In this document: positions 11,630 through 20,413 of the stretch, piece after piece
Position numbering within the stretch: the stretch's first letter is position 1
Layout: each line of letters starts with the position of its first letter
Virus record (IMG/VR): IMGVR_UViG_3300009408_000043
Coordinates: 1-20,413 of that record
Direction: 5' to 3' (one strand)
Origin: a virus
Length of the DNA stretch: 20,413 nt
The notes under the pieces: generated by a model
The model's input: the letters and a program-made list of their open reading frames with translations, nothing else
What the model was told of the DNA's origin: nothing
The model's database searches: none
Position numbers and translations under genes: made by a program

Positions 11630-14600
11630 TTCTTCACTCCGAACAGCAACTTGTCGATGGTGGTCTGATCGAGGTTTCCTGCTGCTGCTTCCGTTATTGT
11701 AGCGTCAATCCCCTCGACTGTCCTTGAGATCTGCGCGGCCCCGCCGACGTGGAAGATCGCCGATGCAGCGATAGCAAGGTTACGCATATCACGTTTGGTG
11801 AACTCCTCGTCGCCACCGAAGGCCAGGCTCACCAGCTTCTTGCCAGACGCCCCGAGGTCTGCGGCGATCCCGTAGAGCGGCATGTCCCCTCCCATGTTGT
11901 ACACGGCCCCACTGTAGACGGCCCCGCCGAGTGGGATCATGCGGGACAGGTAGCCCATCTCCTCCAGGATGAACTTCTCCCATAGCATCTTGTCGTCGTC
12001 GCTACCGTCGTCTCGCATGAGGGCGGACCACACCTCGGCCACCAGAACCGAGATAATCGACGGGGCGATGCCTGCGTAGAAGACCCGCACCGCGGCCTCG
12101 CCAACGGTGTATTTGCCGCGTGCTGCGCCAACCGCCGCGTCCTCCAGCGCGTTGTAGAAGCTCAGGAAGGCCGTTCCGAACAGGGTCAGCCAGCGCATTG
12201 ACTCCGGGCGTTGCTTCTGCGCCACCGAGGGGAGGTTCTTCGCCTCACCCGACCCCTGCACCCGCTCCACCGCGGAGTCGGCATAGGCGATGGCCTCCTG
12301 CTCGATCTCCTCTGGGGACTTCTTGCTGCTGGCCTTCTCGATGTGGGATCGATACGCAGCTACCCAGGTGGGTAGATCGACACTGTACGTCTGGAACAGG
12401 CCATAGCCCAACATGCCAAGGTAATTCCACTTCGCCTTGCGGCCAGACTGACCTCGGGCCTGCTCGCGGGCGAACTTGATCTCCCGGTCCCTGGTTTGCA
12501 TGCGGTAGGGCATCACGGCGCTCTTCTCATTGACCCATCGCACGGTCTCAACGGGGTCGCTGAGGATCTCGATGATCGCTTTGATGAGACGTTTCTCACC
12601 TACACCGATCCGGCCGTCGGACAGCTCCCCGACCGAGTTCACCAGGCCGAGTGTCTGAGACAGCATGCCGCGCACCGAACCCCATAACACAGCCAGCGTG
12701 AAGCCGTGGCGGACATGGGCGCTGAGTTTCTCCACCGCGCTCGGTGTCCGGCGGTTCCCGCCCGCCACGTCAACGAGGTTCTCCTTCAGCGCCTGGAGCA
12801 TGTCGTAGCCTTCGGCCTGATTGATGGCGTTCTCAACCTCGTGATCCGACAGAAGCCTATTGAGGCCATGGATCGTCTCGTAGTGCGTGATGTAATGCAC
12901 CACATCGGTCATCGTGTCGATCATCACGTTGAGATCAAGGTTCAACGGTCCCACGAAGTTCGTCACCCCATGCGTCGCGTCGGGGTGGAGCAGCGGGTCA
13001 CGGAAGCCCAACCCGTCAAACATCTGATCTACCGCCTGCTGAGCCTTCGCAGAACTCTCCTGCGCCAGCATCCGGTAGTCGTAATCAATCGGGGCGTACC
13101 CTCCTTTGATGACCTCTCCGGTTACAGGGTGGGTGATCTCCATCTCCTGCTTCTTCTTGAGCCTGGCACCCTTGGTTCGCATGACCACTTCCTGCATGAG
13201 CGGGAACAGCTCCCGGTAGATGGCCCACGTCTCCTTGACGATGGTCCAGTCCTTCTCATCCAGCAGGGACAGCACCTCCTTGACGAAGGGGTGGTCCAGG
13301 GTGGCCGTCTCGTCCTTGGCGATCAGGCCGTAGCCCTTGAGCAGCTTGTCAAGGTTCTCCTGCGTCCCCATGTTCAACACCGCAGCGATCAACTGATCCC
13401 CGCGAAGGTGGGTGTGCTTGCCACCTGTCGCGGCGGCGAGGCTCTGAATCGGGTGCAAGGTGTTGTGCTTCTTGAGCTGCTCCCGGTCCCGATTTGCCAG
13501 AAGTTCCGCAAACTTCATGACCGACCACTTCGACATCTCGTGCTCGGCCTCAAGCGCCTCGGTCTTCGGGCGGTCGAGAATCTCTGTAACCGGGCCGGCC
13601 CGCTTGTGGCCTTGCAGTCGCATCGCCAGCCACGGAGACCCCGCAAGGGAAGCGCGCAGCTCACGGAACAACCTTTTGCCTCTGTCTCGCCCCTGCTCAT
13701 GGAGCCTCTGAGACTTGTCGCGGGCAACCTGCTTGTTACTCTTCTTGTCGATTCGGTTCCTGTGGATGGCGGACAGCAGCGTTTCCTTCGTCTCAGCGAA
13801 GTCACGGTCCTTGTCGGCCAGGCGAATCTTATTGACGTTGAGCGCCGCGTGCCGGAGGCTCATCACCGAGTCGTAGACCGCCAGGGCCTGCCCCACGGTG
13901 AGTTCTTTGAAGGGGGTGGTCTTCCCAGCGATCACCACGTCGGGAGGCTGTACGTCCCCGGTCTTCTCGTTTACCCACTTGGTAAACAACTCGACCGCCA
14001 GCTCGGACTCGGGTACGTCAATGCCAACGCGAGTCAGCATGACCGCGATCCGCTCCCAATACCCCTCACCAGCGCGGATCACCTTCTCACGGTAGGACTC
14101 CTTCTTGAACTTATTGAGCTTGCCCCACGCCTTCTGGACTTCCTTCTTGTACGCCGTGGCCTCGTTGAACAGGTAGTGGTTGACGAGGCGGATCTCGGCC
14201 CAATGTGCTGCATCCTCCATATCACCCCGCGCCTCGGCGGCGCCCTGTAGGCGGGCGGCACGGATCTCAGCGGCCCGGTACTCCCCCGGCGTCAGGTCAG
14301 ACACCTTCAGGTTCACCAGGCGCTCCTTGACCGCCGCCTTGATCGCCTGCACGTCGGGCGTCCGCTTCCCGGTTGCCTTGTTCAGCCGCAGGAACTCCTT
14401 GAGAATCTTGTCGGAGTGGGCCTGGCTGGTCAGCTCCTCGGCTTCCTTCTGCAACCGTTTCGGGTCCGTCAGGTCGCCGTAGATGGCCTTCAGCTCGGCC
14501 TCGGCTAGCCGCGCCGCTTCCGTCTCAGGGTCATCCATCATGGCCAGCATGCGGACAAGCTGCTCCCCCGTCTTGACCCCCTCAAGCTGGGCCAGCTCGG

Positions 14601-17600
14601 CCAGGGCATCCGGGTGCATGCCATCCTTCGCAACCGTCATGTTATAGAGGCGCTTGGGGATTCGCTTGACGCCGAGGATCTCCTTGACCGCCTTCCGATC
14701 CAGCTTTACCCCGTTCTGAGAGCGCATGGATTCACGAAGCCGGTGGCGCTTCTCGTCCCGCAACTTGGGAATCCACCGCTTCATGATAGACTGCTTCTTG
14801 TCCCTCCACTCCTTCGTGTACTGCTTCTTCAGCGTCTTGTACCACCGGCGGACCAGACGATCCTTCGCCTCCTGTGCGGCCATCCAGTCGGCCAGCTCCG
14901 GGTCGCCACCGGCCTTGTCCATCCTGGCCTGCTCTGCGGCCTTGCGCTTCTCCTCCCGCGCCTCCTTCCGCTTCAGTACCCGGCCCACCACCTCGTTGGC
15001 AATGGAGCGGTAGCGGGACAGGGCGACCTGCTCCTCCACCGCCGTGTCGATCGCCAGCAGTTGATCGAACAGCTCGGACGCCTCGGCCTTCACTTCGTCG
15101 GTCAAGAACTCCGGGGTGTCCTTGTAGACGTAGAGCATCCACTGGCGGGCGGAGCGAAAGGTGTCGCGCAACGCCGCCGACGGGGCCTCGCCGGAATACA
15201 AGAACTTCTCGAACTCGGTGGCGAACCACTCGTGGACTGCGCGAAACGTCTTCGGGTCGTCACTGGCGCCAGCCACCACCCGGTACACATCGGCCGCCGA
15301 CAGCCCGGTGTACTCCGCGATCTTCTCCTCCAGGCCCCGCAGTGGCCCCATCATCCCGCCAGCGAGCCGCGTCTCGGCCTCCAGGATGAAGTGCGCGGAC
15401 TCGCGGAGGAACGTCGTCAGGTCCGCCGCGTGGGTGAAGTACATGGTCAGGGTGTTCGGGTTGAAGCTGCCACGCCCACCCGACTGCTCAGCCACCTTGC
15501 CCTTCCGGTAGGCGTACTCCCGCAACCAGGCCCGTGCCAAGCGGGCGTCGAGGGTTGGATCCTCACCTTTCTTCTTCGGCTTCTTCACCAGGCCCAAGTC
15601 GCGCACCTCGGCGTTCAACTCGCCGGATTCCAGCGCCGCCTTCACCGCGCGGGCGTTGCGCCCGGTGAACACCGAGTCGGGCATCTTCGCCACTCTCGCC
15701 ACCCGGCTCAGTGCGGGGCCTACGATGTCCAAATCGAGGCTGTCCGCCACCTCCCGCACCGAGACCCCGAGTTGCCTGGCCTTGGCCGCCATCCATGCCG
15801 GGACCACATGGGCCAACTTCTTCGCGGCCGCCGGCGTTGCAATGCCCGCGTCCTCAATCGCCTGGAGGTGCTCGTCGTAGATGGCCTTGGCTTCCTCCAG
15901 GACTCGGACGTTCTTCATCGCCCGCTCGATCTCCTGCGAGACCCGGGTGCGGAACTCCTCCTGGAACATCTCGATCTCGGACTGCGAAGGGGTGTCCTTC
16001 CCTGGGCGCACATGCGCCCGGATGCGCTCACCCTCGGGGCCGAGCATGATGTCAACCGCATCCCCGACATCCAGCTCAATGTCCTTCTGCTCAGCCTCGG
16101 CCTCCTTGATCTTCTCTTGCAGGGCGGCCATCCACGGGACGGTGTTCTCGTCCTTTCCGGTCTGGTACAGCTCATCGACCACCCGCTTCGCGTCCCGCGG
16201 GTCGAGGTAGTATTTCACCCCCTTGGCCCGCCCCACGTCGTTCAAGACTTCCCGCCGCAGGCCCGGGTTGGTCTTGGCAAACTTCATGCTCCGGGCCAGC
16301 TCCAGAATCTTGTCGATCCGGCGATGGCCGTCCTGGGCCTCGCGGTCCAACATCATTGCCTCCGCGCTCACCGACACCACGGATACCGGGGCCACGAACA
16401 CCATCGCCGCCTGCGTACCCTGGACCCCAGCGTGCAGCGTCGCGGCCAGGGCCTCCGGTGAAACGGAAGCGGCTATCGCGTCACCGAGGCTGTACTCCCC
16501 GTCCTGCTCCCTGCTCGAATACCACTTGAGCAGCTCACCAATGGTGGATTTGGTCCACTCCTGAAGTGCCTCGGTGCCACCTTCCGCGAGGACGACGTTG
16601 CGGTACTCCCTAGCGCCACGGAGGAGAACTTCCCGCATCGTCGGATCACGGAGCGCGTCCTCCACCACCTTGCGGAAGAGGTGTTTGCCGATGGTGCGGG
16701 TAGCGACACCCGAGAGCACGTCCGTGAGTACCTTGGCACCGAGCATCTCCTCCGCCGCAGAAAACCCGCCCGCGATGATGGCGCCCGCGTCAACATACTC
16801 CTCCGGCAACGGCTTCCCATCGACAATTAGCCGACGGTACTGCTCGCGGGACTCACCGGCTTCCTGGATGAAGGAACCCTTTGCTGTGCCAGCGAGGAAT
16901 CCAACTCGAGCGCCCCATGCAGCCTGGGTCAATGCGGACCCCAGCGTGGCAACCTCACCGAAGCCTGGGATCAAGTTGGTGATGGCCGCCCGGGCTGCAC
17001 CCACTGTCATGCCCGCGGCTGCCCCGGCCCCTGCGTACTTTACACCCGCGCCGTACACATCCCACATGGCAGGTGCGGAGGAAACCGCAGGTGCGAGGAA
17101 GCCAGCGAAGCCACCGATCTTGCCCGGGGACTGGTTGGCCGCCTTCCGCGCCCGCTCCAGCTCAGCCTCCTGCTCTGGTGTCAGCGGGTCGGCGCCCCCG
17201 AAGCGGGCCATCGCGGCCTGAGCACTCAGCTCATTCGCCACGGCGGCAGCGCGGCCCGCATCAAACGCAATGCCGAGGCGCTCCCAATCCGAGGCGTATA
17301 GCGGGCCTTCCGTCTGGTCCATGAATCCAGCAACACGCTTCACGGACTCCAAGGCGTCTCGTACACGCTGGTCCTCGGGCGCATAAAAACCATAATAAAA
17401 ACCATAAGAACTATCTGCTGAGAAGGTGACACCCAGGGTCTTCTCGACCGCGTTGATTTTGGGGATGTCGTCCCACATAGCCGCAGCCTTGCGCGGGTTG
17501 CCCAGGTGCTTTGCCAACGGCTCAGACGCCTGATCCAGCATTTCACGCAGGGTGATCTGCTCCTGCACAAACACCGGATCAAAGCTCGCCTCGTAGTCCT

Positions 17601-17925
17601 CTGGCAGCCCGGCGCGTTTCAGGTCGCGCAGCTCCCTGGCGGCCTTCTCGGGGTTCCACTTGGACAACCCCTCGAACGCAGCCACGCGCCATCGTTCACC
17701 GTAGGCGTGGTCCTCGCTATATCGCTGCACGGCGTGCCAGACGGATAGCGCCTCAACGTCCCGCGCAGTGAGACCTATGGGCTCACTGTACGGGTCTTCT
17801 TGGGCGGGGGCGGAAAGCAGCTTCGTAAGAGGGCCTTGCGGCCGGGGACTTTGCGCTGGTGGGGTTGCGTCCTGCCCGACGGCATCTTTGCGCTCCCCAT
17901 CTCCTTCTGGTACGACCAACGCCAT
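11626..17925 (-). CDS. Giant polyvalent-type internal virion (ejection) protein
   Basis: 2099 residues from the ATG at 17925 with GGGGGG about 5 bases upstream; a GTG at 17931 would add two residues and overlap the previous stop. An acidic, proline-bearing N-terminus is followed by a Gly/Ala-rich region (about 265-355 and onward) that looks membrane-active, then long charged helical stretches. Around residues 820-860 FNPNTLTMYFTH and TTFLRESAHFILE resemble the large-polyvalent-protein segment that normally reads TFLHExxHxxLE, a zinc protease motif; here the first His is Arg841. Hydrophobic segments near 1740-1765, 1910-1935 and just beyond mark a C-terminal LPD38-like part. By size, position between gp15-like and fibre genes, and composition it should be ejected with the DNA and help form the trans-envelope channel. 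I saw no lytic transglycosylase or RNA polymerase motif. Confidence 0.75.
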   Translation of the reverse strand: MALVVPEGDGERKDAVGQDATPPAQSPRPQGPLTKLLSAPAQEDPYSEPIGLTARDVEALSVWHAVQRYSEDHAYGERWRVAAFEGLSKWNPEKAARELRDLKRAGLPEDYEASFDPVFVQEQITLREMLDQASEPLAKHLGNPRKAAAMWDDIPKINAVEKTLGVTFSADSSYGFYYGFYAPEDQRVRDALESVKRVAGFMDQTEGPLYASDWERLGIAFDAGRAAAVANELSAQAAMARFGGADPLTPEQEAELERARKAANQSPGKIGGFAGFLAPAVSSAPAMWDVYGAGVKYAGAGAAAGMTVGAARAAITNLIPGFGEVATLGSALTQAAWGARVGFLAGTAKGSFIQEAGESREQYRRLIVDGKPLPEEYVDAGAIIAGGFSAAEEMLGAKVLTDVLSGVATRTIGKHLFRKVVEDALRDPTMREVLLRGAREYRNVVLAEGGTEALQEWTKSTIGELLKWYSSREQDGEYSLGDAIAASVSPEALAATLHAGVQGTQAAMVFVAPVSVVSVSAEAMMLDREAQDGHRRIDKILELARSMKFAKTNPGLRREVLNDVGRAKGVKYYLDPRDAKRVVDELYQTGKDENTVPWMAALQEKIKEAEAEQKDIELDVGDAVDIMLGPEGERIRAHVRPGKDTPSQSEIEMFQEEFRTRVSQEIERAMKNVRVLEEAKAIYDEHLQAIEDAGIATPAAAKKLAHVVPAWMAAKARQLGVSVREVADSLDLDIVGPALSRVARVAKMPDSVFTGRNARAVKAALESGELNAEVRDLGLVKKPKKKGEDPTLDARLARAWLREYAYRKGKVAEQSGGRGSFNPNTLTMYFTHAADLTTFLRESAHFILEAETRLAGGMMGPLRGLEEKIAEYTGLSAADVYRVVAGASDDPKTFRAVHEWFATEFEKFLYSGEAPSAALRDTFRSARQWMLYVYKDTPEFLTDEVKAEASELFDQLLAIDTAVEEQVALSRYRSIANEVVGRVLKRKEAREEKRKAAEQARMDKAGGDPELADWMAAQEAKDRLVRRWYKTLKKQYTKEWRDKKQSIMKRWIPKLRDEKRHRLRESMRSQNGVKLDRKAVKEILGVKRIPKRLYNMTVAKDGMHPDALAELAQLEGVKTGEQLVRMLAMMDDPETEAARLAEAELKAIYGDLTDPKRLQKEAEELTSQAHSDKILKEFLRLNKATGKRTPDVQAIKAAVKERLVNLKVSDLTPGEYRAAEIRAARLQGAAEARGDMEDAAHWAEIRLVNHYLFNEATAYKKEVQKAWGKLNKFKKESYREKVIRAGEGYWERIAVMLTRVGIDVPESELAVELFTKWVNEKTGDVQPPDVVIAGKTTPFKELTVGQALAVYDSVMSLRHAALNVNKIRLADKDRDFAETKETLLSAIHRNRIDKKSNKQVARDKSQRLHEQGRDRGKRLFRELRASLAGSPWLAMRLQGHKRAGPVTEILDRPKTEALEAEHEMSKWSVMKFAELLANRDREQLKKHNTLHPIQSLAAATGGKHTHLRGDQLIAAVLNMGTQENLDKLLKGYGLIAKDETATLDHPFVKEVLSLLDEKDWTIVKETWAIYRELFPLMQEVVMRTKGARLKKKQEMEITHPVTGEVIKGGYAPIDYDYRMLAQESSAKAQQAVDQMFDGLGFRDPLLHPDATHGVTNFVGPLNLDLNVMIDTMTDVVHYITHYETIHGLNRLLSDHEVENAINQAEGYDMLQALKENLVDVAGGNRRTPSAVEKLSAHVRHGFTLAVLWGSVRGMLSQTLGLVNSVGELSDGRIGVGEKRLIKAIIEILSDPVETVRWVNEKSAVMPYRMQTRDREIKFAREQARGQSGRKAKWNYLGMLGYGLFQTYSVDLPTWVAAYRSHIEKASSKKSPEEIEQEAIAYADSAVERVQGSGEAKNLPSVAQKQRPESMRWLTLFGTAFLSFYNALEDAAVGAARGKYTVGEAAVRVFYAGIAPSIISVLVAEVWSALMRDDGSDDDKMLWEKFILEEMGYLSRMIPLGGAVYSGAVYNMGGDMPLYGIAADLGASGKKLVSLAFGGDEEFTKRDMRNLAIAASAIFHVGGAAQISRTVEGIDATITEAAAGNLDQTTIDKLLFGVKK
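17383..17406 (-). repeat. AT-rich 12-bp tandem duplication coding YGFY-YGFY
   Basis: ATAAAAACCATA is repeated head to tail (17383-17394, 17395-17406). On the coding strand it gives TATGGTTTTTAT twice, coding for YGFYYGFY near residue 175 of the giant protein, in otherwise GC-rich DNA. Confidence 0.9.
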
Positions 17926-17927
17926 GT

Positions 17928-20264
17928 TCACCCCCCACTCATTACCTGAGCAATGGCCTCTTCTTTGCTGAGGCCCTCATCCTTCATCAACTTCTTCACC
18001 ATCATGTAATTGTGCAAGAAGTAGATGGTATTCCCAGGAGGCATGCCGCCATCGGGGAATGCGTCACGGATCTCCTTCATCAACGACGGAATCACACTCG
18101 GCGGGATGTCATCGAGCAGCTCCAGGTCCTCGCTCTCACGGAACTCCCGGACGAGATTGTTGGCAATCTGCTCGTACCGTTGCTCATCCCGCTGGTCCTC
18201 TGGCGTATTCTCTATGGCAACGGCCAACATCGCCCTCAGCGTCATGCGACGGTTTGCCGTCTTCTTGTCGAGCTCTTCAAGATCAGAGGAGCTTGGGCTA
18301 TCTTTCTTCATCAACCGCGTCCGCTCTACATTCAACGGCGCCATGACAGTCCTGAACGCATTTTCAATGGCCGGGTTCTTCTCCGCAACGTCTACCGCCT
18401 TGTACAGCTTCGGAGGCTCCTTGTGACCTGCCCGCGCAGACCTCAAGACCTCCTTGTAATAGGACATCGCTTTATTCGCACCCTTATAACCCCCACCGAA
18501 GGATTGGAAGAACTCCACGATGTCGCCAATTTTCTCGACTTCCTCTGGCTTCATCCGGTACAACGTCTGTAGCGCCCGGATGTTACCTGCCTCCGTGTCT
18601 GTGAAACCACCGCGACGCTGTACAGGGGGCTTCTTGTGCCGAACCCTGAACGCTGAAGCCAGGAACTCGCGCTCGTGTGGGCCGAGCTTGCTGTCCGAGA
18701 ACGAATCGGGGTTCTCACCGTCGAGAACCTTCTTGTACATGGACAAAAACTCCTGCCCCCGCCCTTCCTTCTCTGCGGCCTTCCTCGCCTTCTCGAACTC
18801 ACCCCATCGGGATTTGAGGTCAATGATTGCTGCACGCTCAGGCTTGCCGTCCAGCTTCTTGTTGCGACGGATCTCTGCGGCCATCTCCTCGTAGGTTTTG
18901 CCGACCGGATCCCACACACCGTCCACAGCGGCCTGCGCCACGACGAGGTGATCGGTAGAGGCCCCTGCCTTGCGAGCGCGGTCAAAGTCCCGCCAACGCC
19001 CCCGCAGGTCAGCAATCGCGGCACGCTCTGCACGACCGGATAGGCTCCCGTGGATCGTAGCCTCCATGTCCTCCAGTGATTTATTCGCTGGATCCCATAC
19101 CGAGTCTACAGCATCCTGCGCCATCGACAGGTACTCGTCTACCGAACTCTTCTTGCCACCCGTTGAGTCTGTACCGTGGTACTTCTGATAAACCCGGTCC
19201 AGTTCGAGCTTCTGCGCCGGGGTTAAATGGACCCGCACTTCAGGAGGAAGTTTGTCCGGCGACACCCCGGACCTTGCGCTGTCGAAAGCGTCGTTGTAGA
19301 TATTCAGGTTCTCTTCCTTCCTATCGAGATCCCAAGTCCCGTAGCGGGAACGAATCTCGCTGACGACGAACTTCTCCATCTCACCAGAATACTTCTTGCG
19401 AGCCTCCGCCTCCATGTCCCATACGCTCTTGTTGGCGGGGTCAAACAGGGCATCAGCCGCCACCTGGGCATTCGCCAACAGGTTCTCGTGTTCAAGCGAC
19501 TTTCGGAGCTGCTGAACCCGCTCCTTCAGGGCGGCCTTGGCCTTCGGGGTGAGTTCCTTATCGGCGTCCTTCAACAGCCGCTCGGCACCGCTGATGTCTT
19601 TCACCCCGAGGGCAGACTCGACGGCAGAGGTATGGAAGCTATCAAGGAACGCCCGCCTGCGGGCAAGCGCGATGTCCGGGTCGCTGTCGAGGCCCTGCAA
19701 CTGCAACGCCTCATTGACCGCCGCCAGGCCGCGTTGCTTCTCGATGAACATATTTTTCGGGTCGCCGTAGAACAGGCTCGCATTTGTCACCGTATTGCCC
19801 ACCTCGTCCTTCAGCACCTCCCCCTGGTAGAAGCGGGACTCCTTATCGGCGTGGGTGAGGATCTGCTGGCGGTAGCGCAAAGCATGCGCCTCCGCCGTCT
19901 GAAGGAACGCCTGCTGAGCCTCTGGTATCTCCAGCGAGTCGGCGTACTGCTTCTTCAGATCGTCCAGCTTCTTCAGCACATCCCGGCTACGATCCACCGC
20001 GTCCTTGCCCCGGAGGTAAATATACCCCTCACCCTGAGCGTACAGCAGGGTCTGAACGTCCCGCTCGTACTTGAGCAGGGCGTCACTGGAGTCTGCCTTC
20101 ACCTTCCGCCGGTAGATGTCGTCAACGACCTGGGCCGCCTCCGCGAGCGGGGCCGCGAACGGCGACGGGCCGAGATTGACTGCCTGTGCCCGAGGTTGGG
20201 CGACAACCTGAAGGGTTTGCGTTGGGCCTTTTTGCTGAGGAACCTTTGGCATCATGCGTCCCAC
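17928..20264 (-). CDS. Internal virion protein, gp15-like, with threefold internal repeat
   Basis: 778 residues from a GTG at 20264 (GGGGA 6 bases upstream); an ATG at 20255 is a reasonable alternative. The protein is almost wholly helical and charged, without membrane segments or Cys clusters. The N-terminus (QTLQVVAQPRAQAVNLGPSPF, then FAAPLAEAAQVVDDIYRRK) resembles the start of podophage internal virion proteins. Three related segments of about 55-57 residues occur near 262-316, 379-433 and 440-496, each with A-x-x-A-V/A-D-x-h-W/F-D-P-x-x-K-S/T-x-x-D/E-M-x-A ... E ... h-x-x-L/I-R/K-x-R-W/Y-x-x-F/D. Size and its place between a gp14-like end and the giant ejection protein make it the likely middle ejection protein, probably a tube-forming component in the periplasm. 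The giant gene begins 2 bases after its stop. Confidence 0.7.
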   Translation of the reverse strand: MGRMMPKVPQQKGPTQTLQVVAQPRAQAVNLGPSPFAAPLAEAAQVVDDIYRRKVKADSSDALLKYERDVQTLLYAQGEGYIYLRGKDAVDRSRDVLKKLDDLKKQYADSLEIPEAQQAFLQTAEAHALRYRQQILTHADKESRFYQGEVLKDEVGNTVTNASLFYGDPKNMFIEKQRGLAAVNEALQLQGLDSDPDIALARRRAFLDSFHTSAVESALGVKDISGAERLLKDADKELTPKAKAALKERVQQLRKSLEHENLLANAQVAADALFDPANKSVWDMEAEARKKYSGEMEKFVVSEIRSRYGTWDLDRKEENLNIYNDAFDSARSGVSPDKLPPEVRVHLTPAQKLELDRVYQKYHGTDSTGGKKSSVDEYLSMAQDAVDSVWDPANKSLEDMEATIHGSLSGRAERAAIADLRGRWRDFDRARKAGASTDHLVVAQAAVDGVWDPVGKTYEEMAAEIRRNKKLDGKPERAAIIDLKSRWGEFEKARKAAEKEGRGQEFLSMYKKVLDGENPDSFSDSKLGPHEREFLASAFRVRHKKPPVQRRGGFTDTEAGNIRALQTLYRMKPEEVEKIGDIVEFFQSFGGGYKGANKAMSYYKEVLRSARAGHKEPPKLYKAVDVAEKNPAIENAFRTVMAPLNVERTRLMKKDSPSSSDLEELDKKTANRRMTLRAMLAVAIENTPEDQRDEQRYEQIANNLVREFRESEDLELLDDIPPSVIPSLMKEIRDAFPDGGMPPGNTIYFLHNYMMVKKLMKDEGLSKEEAIAQVMSGG
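18777..19481 (-). repeat. Three protein-level repeats in the 778-residue virion protein
   Basis: Repeat 1 is at 19317-19481, repeat 2 at 18966-19130 and repeat 3 at 18777-18947. Shared signatures are LFDPANKSVWDMEA, VWDPANKSLEDMEA and VWDPVGKTYEEMAA, each followed after about 20 residues by IRSRYGTWD, LRGRWRDFD and LKSRWGEFE. Repeats 2 and 3 are nearly adjacent, and about 62 residues separate repeat 1 from repeat 2. DNA identity is lower than protein similarity, which points to old duplications. Confidence 0.8.
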
Positions 20265-20290
20265 GAATCGTCCCCGACCGGAGACTTCAT

Positions 20291-20413
20291 CTACTTCTTC
20301 ATCTTGTACCAGGCGCCCGCCACCTTGGCCCCCGCCGTCAGCAGGGAGCTGAACATAGCATTACGCCCACGAGCGGCAACCGCCCTCCCCTGAGCCCGAT
20401 CAAGTGCCGCCTG
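20291..20413 (-). CDS. C-terminal end of a gp14-like internal virion protein (partial)
   Basis: A leftward frame enters from the right edge and ends at a TAG at 20291-20293, leaving 40 residues: QAALDRAQGRAVAARGRN, then AMFSSLLTAGAKVAGAWYKM and KK. A charged helix followed by a Gly/Ala-rich SSLLTAGAKVAGAWY tail is the typical end of podophage gp14-like internal virion proteins and of some tail adaptor proteins. It stands immediately upstream of the 778-residue gene, the order gp14-gp15-gp16 seen in T7-like phages. With only 40 residues the assignment rests mostly on gene order. Confidence 0.5.
   Translation of the reverse strand, partial: QAALDRAQGRAVAARGRNAMFSSLLTAGAKVAGAWYKMKK

Noticed and set aside
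12706-16461. Long rightward open frames (for example 12706-14250 and 14614-16461) opposite the giant gene
   Set aside because: They lie fully antisense to a 2099-residue frame, have Arg/His/Leu/Pro-rich shadow composition and no ribosome-site support; open antisense frames are expected at this GC content.
11626-17925. Virion RNA polymerase or lytic transglycosylase in the giant protein
   Set aside because: I did not find the expected single-subunit polymerase motifs or a transglycosylase E-x-x-x-S-x-x ... G-x-x-Q-x-x pattern.
19227-20393. Rightward 388-codon frame at the right end
   Set aside because: Antisense to the 778-residue virion protein and the gp14-like end; no family resemblance.

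Overview
The window looks like part of a tailed-phage genome (or an intact prophage) with podovirus-type features, from a high-GC host. The basis is a T7-fibre-like tail fibre N-terminus, a gp14/gp15/gp16-like run of internal virion (ejection) proteins, a family A phage DNA polymerase, tightly packed genes and GGAGG-type ribosome binding sites. No integrase, terminase, capsid or portal gene is visible, so only part of the genome is present. A proteobacterial host is likely, but I cannot name it.

Layout. (1) 1-1135, leftward: a primase-like gene running off the left edge and a small NinX/DUF2591-like gene. (2) 1136-1296: a divergent control region with a recognisable rightward sigma70-type promoter. 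(3) 1297-8298, rightward early/replication block: a Cys/His zinc-ribbon-like protein, a ribbon-helix-helix-like protein, a Pro/Ala-linker protein, a Cas4-like DUF2800 nuclease, a DUF2815 single-strand-binding protein, family A DNA polymerase, a VRR-NUC nuclease and an SNF2-type helicase. (4) 8302-20413, leftward late block, in transcription order: the tail of a gp14-like protein, a 778-aa internal virion protein, a 2099-aa polyvalent ejection protein, tail fibre, fibre assembly protein, then a lysis cassette (a 95-aa and a 34-aa membrane protein, a three-TM holin, a 53-aa protein and an M23 endopeptidase endolysin).

The replication genes form a coherent set: primase, polymerase with proofreading, ssDNA-binding protein, helicase and two nucleases for processing DNA. 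The late block is a chain of overlapping start and stop codons, so its genes are probably translationally coupled. The ejection proteins would carry DNA across the envelope at infection; holin and endolysin would release progeny.

The observations most worth following are: a 16-residue peptide shared by the ssDNA-binding protein tail and an insertion in the polymerase; a metalloprotease-like HExxH site in the giant protein that is broken by one base; a low-GC, apparently imported receptor-binding half of the tail fibre; a threefold repeat in the 778-aa virion protein; and two small genes in the lysis cassette that are easy to miss.
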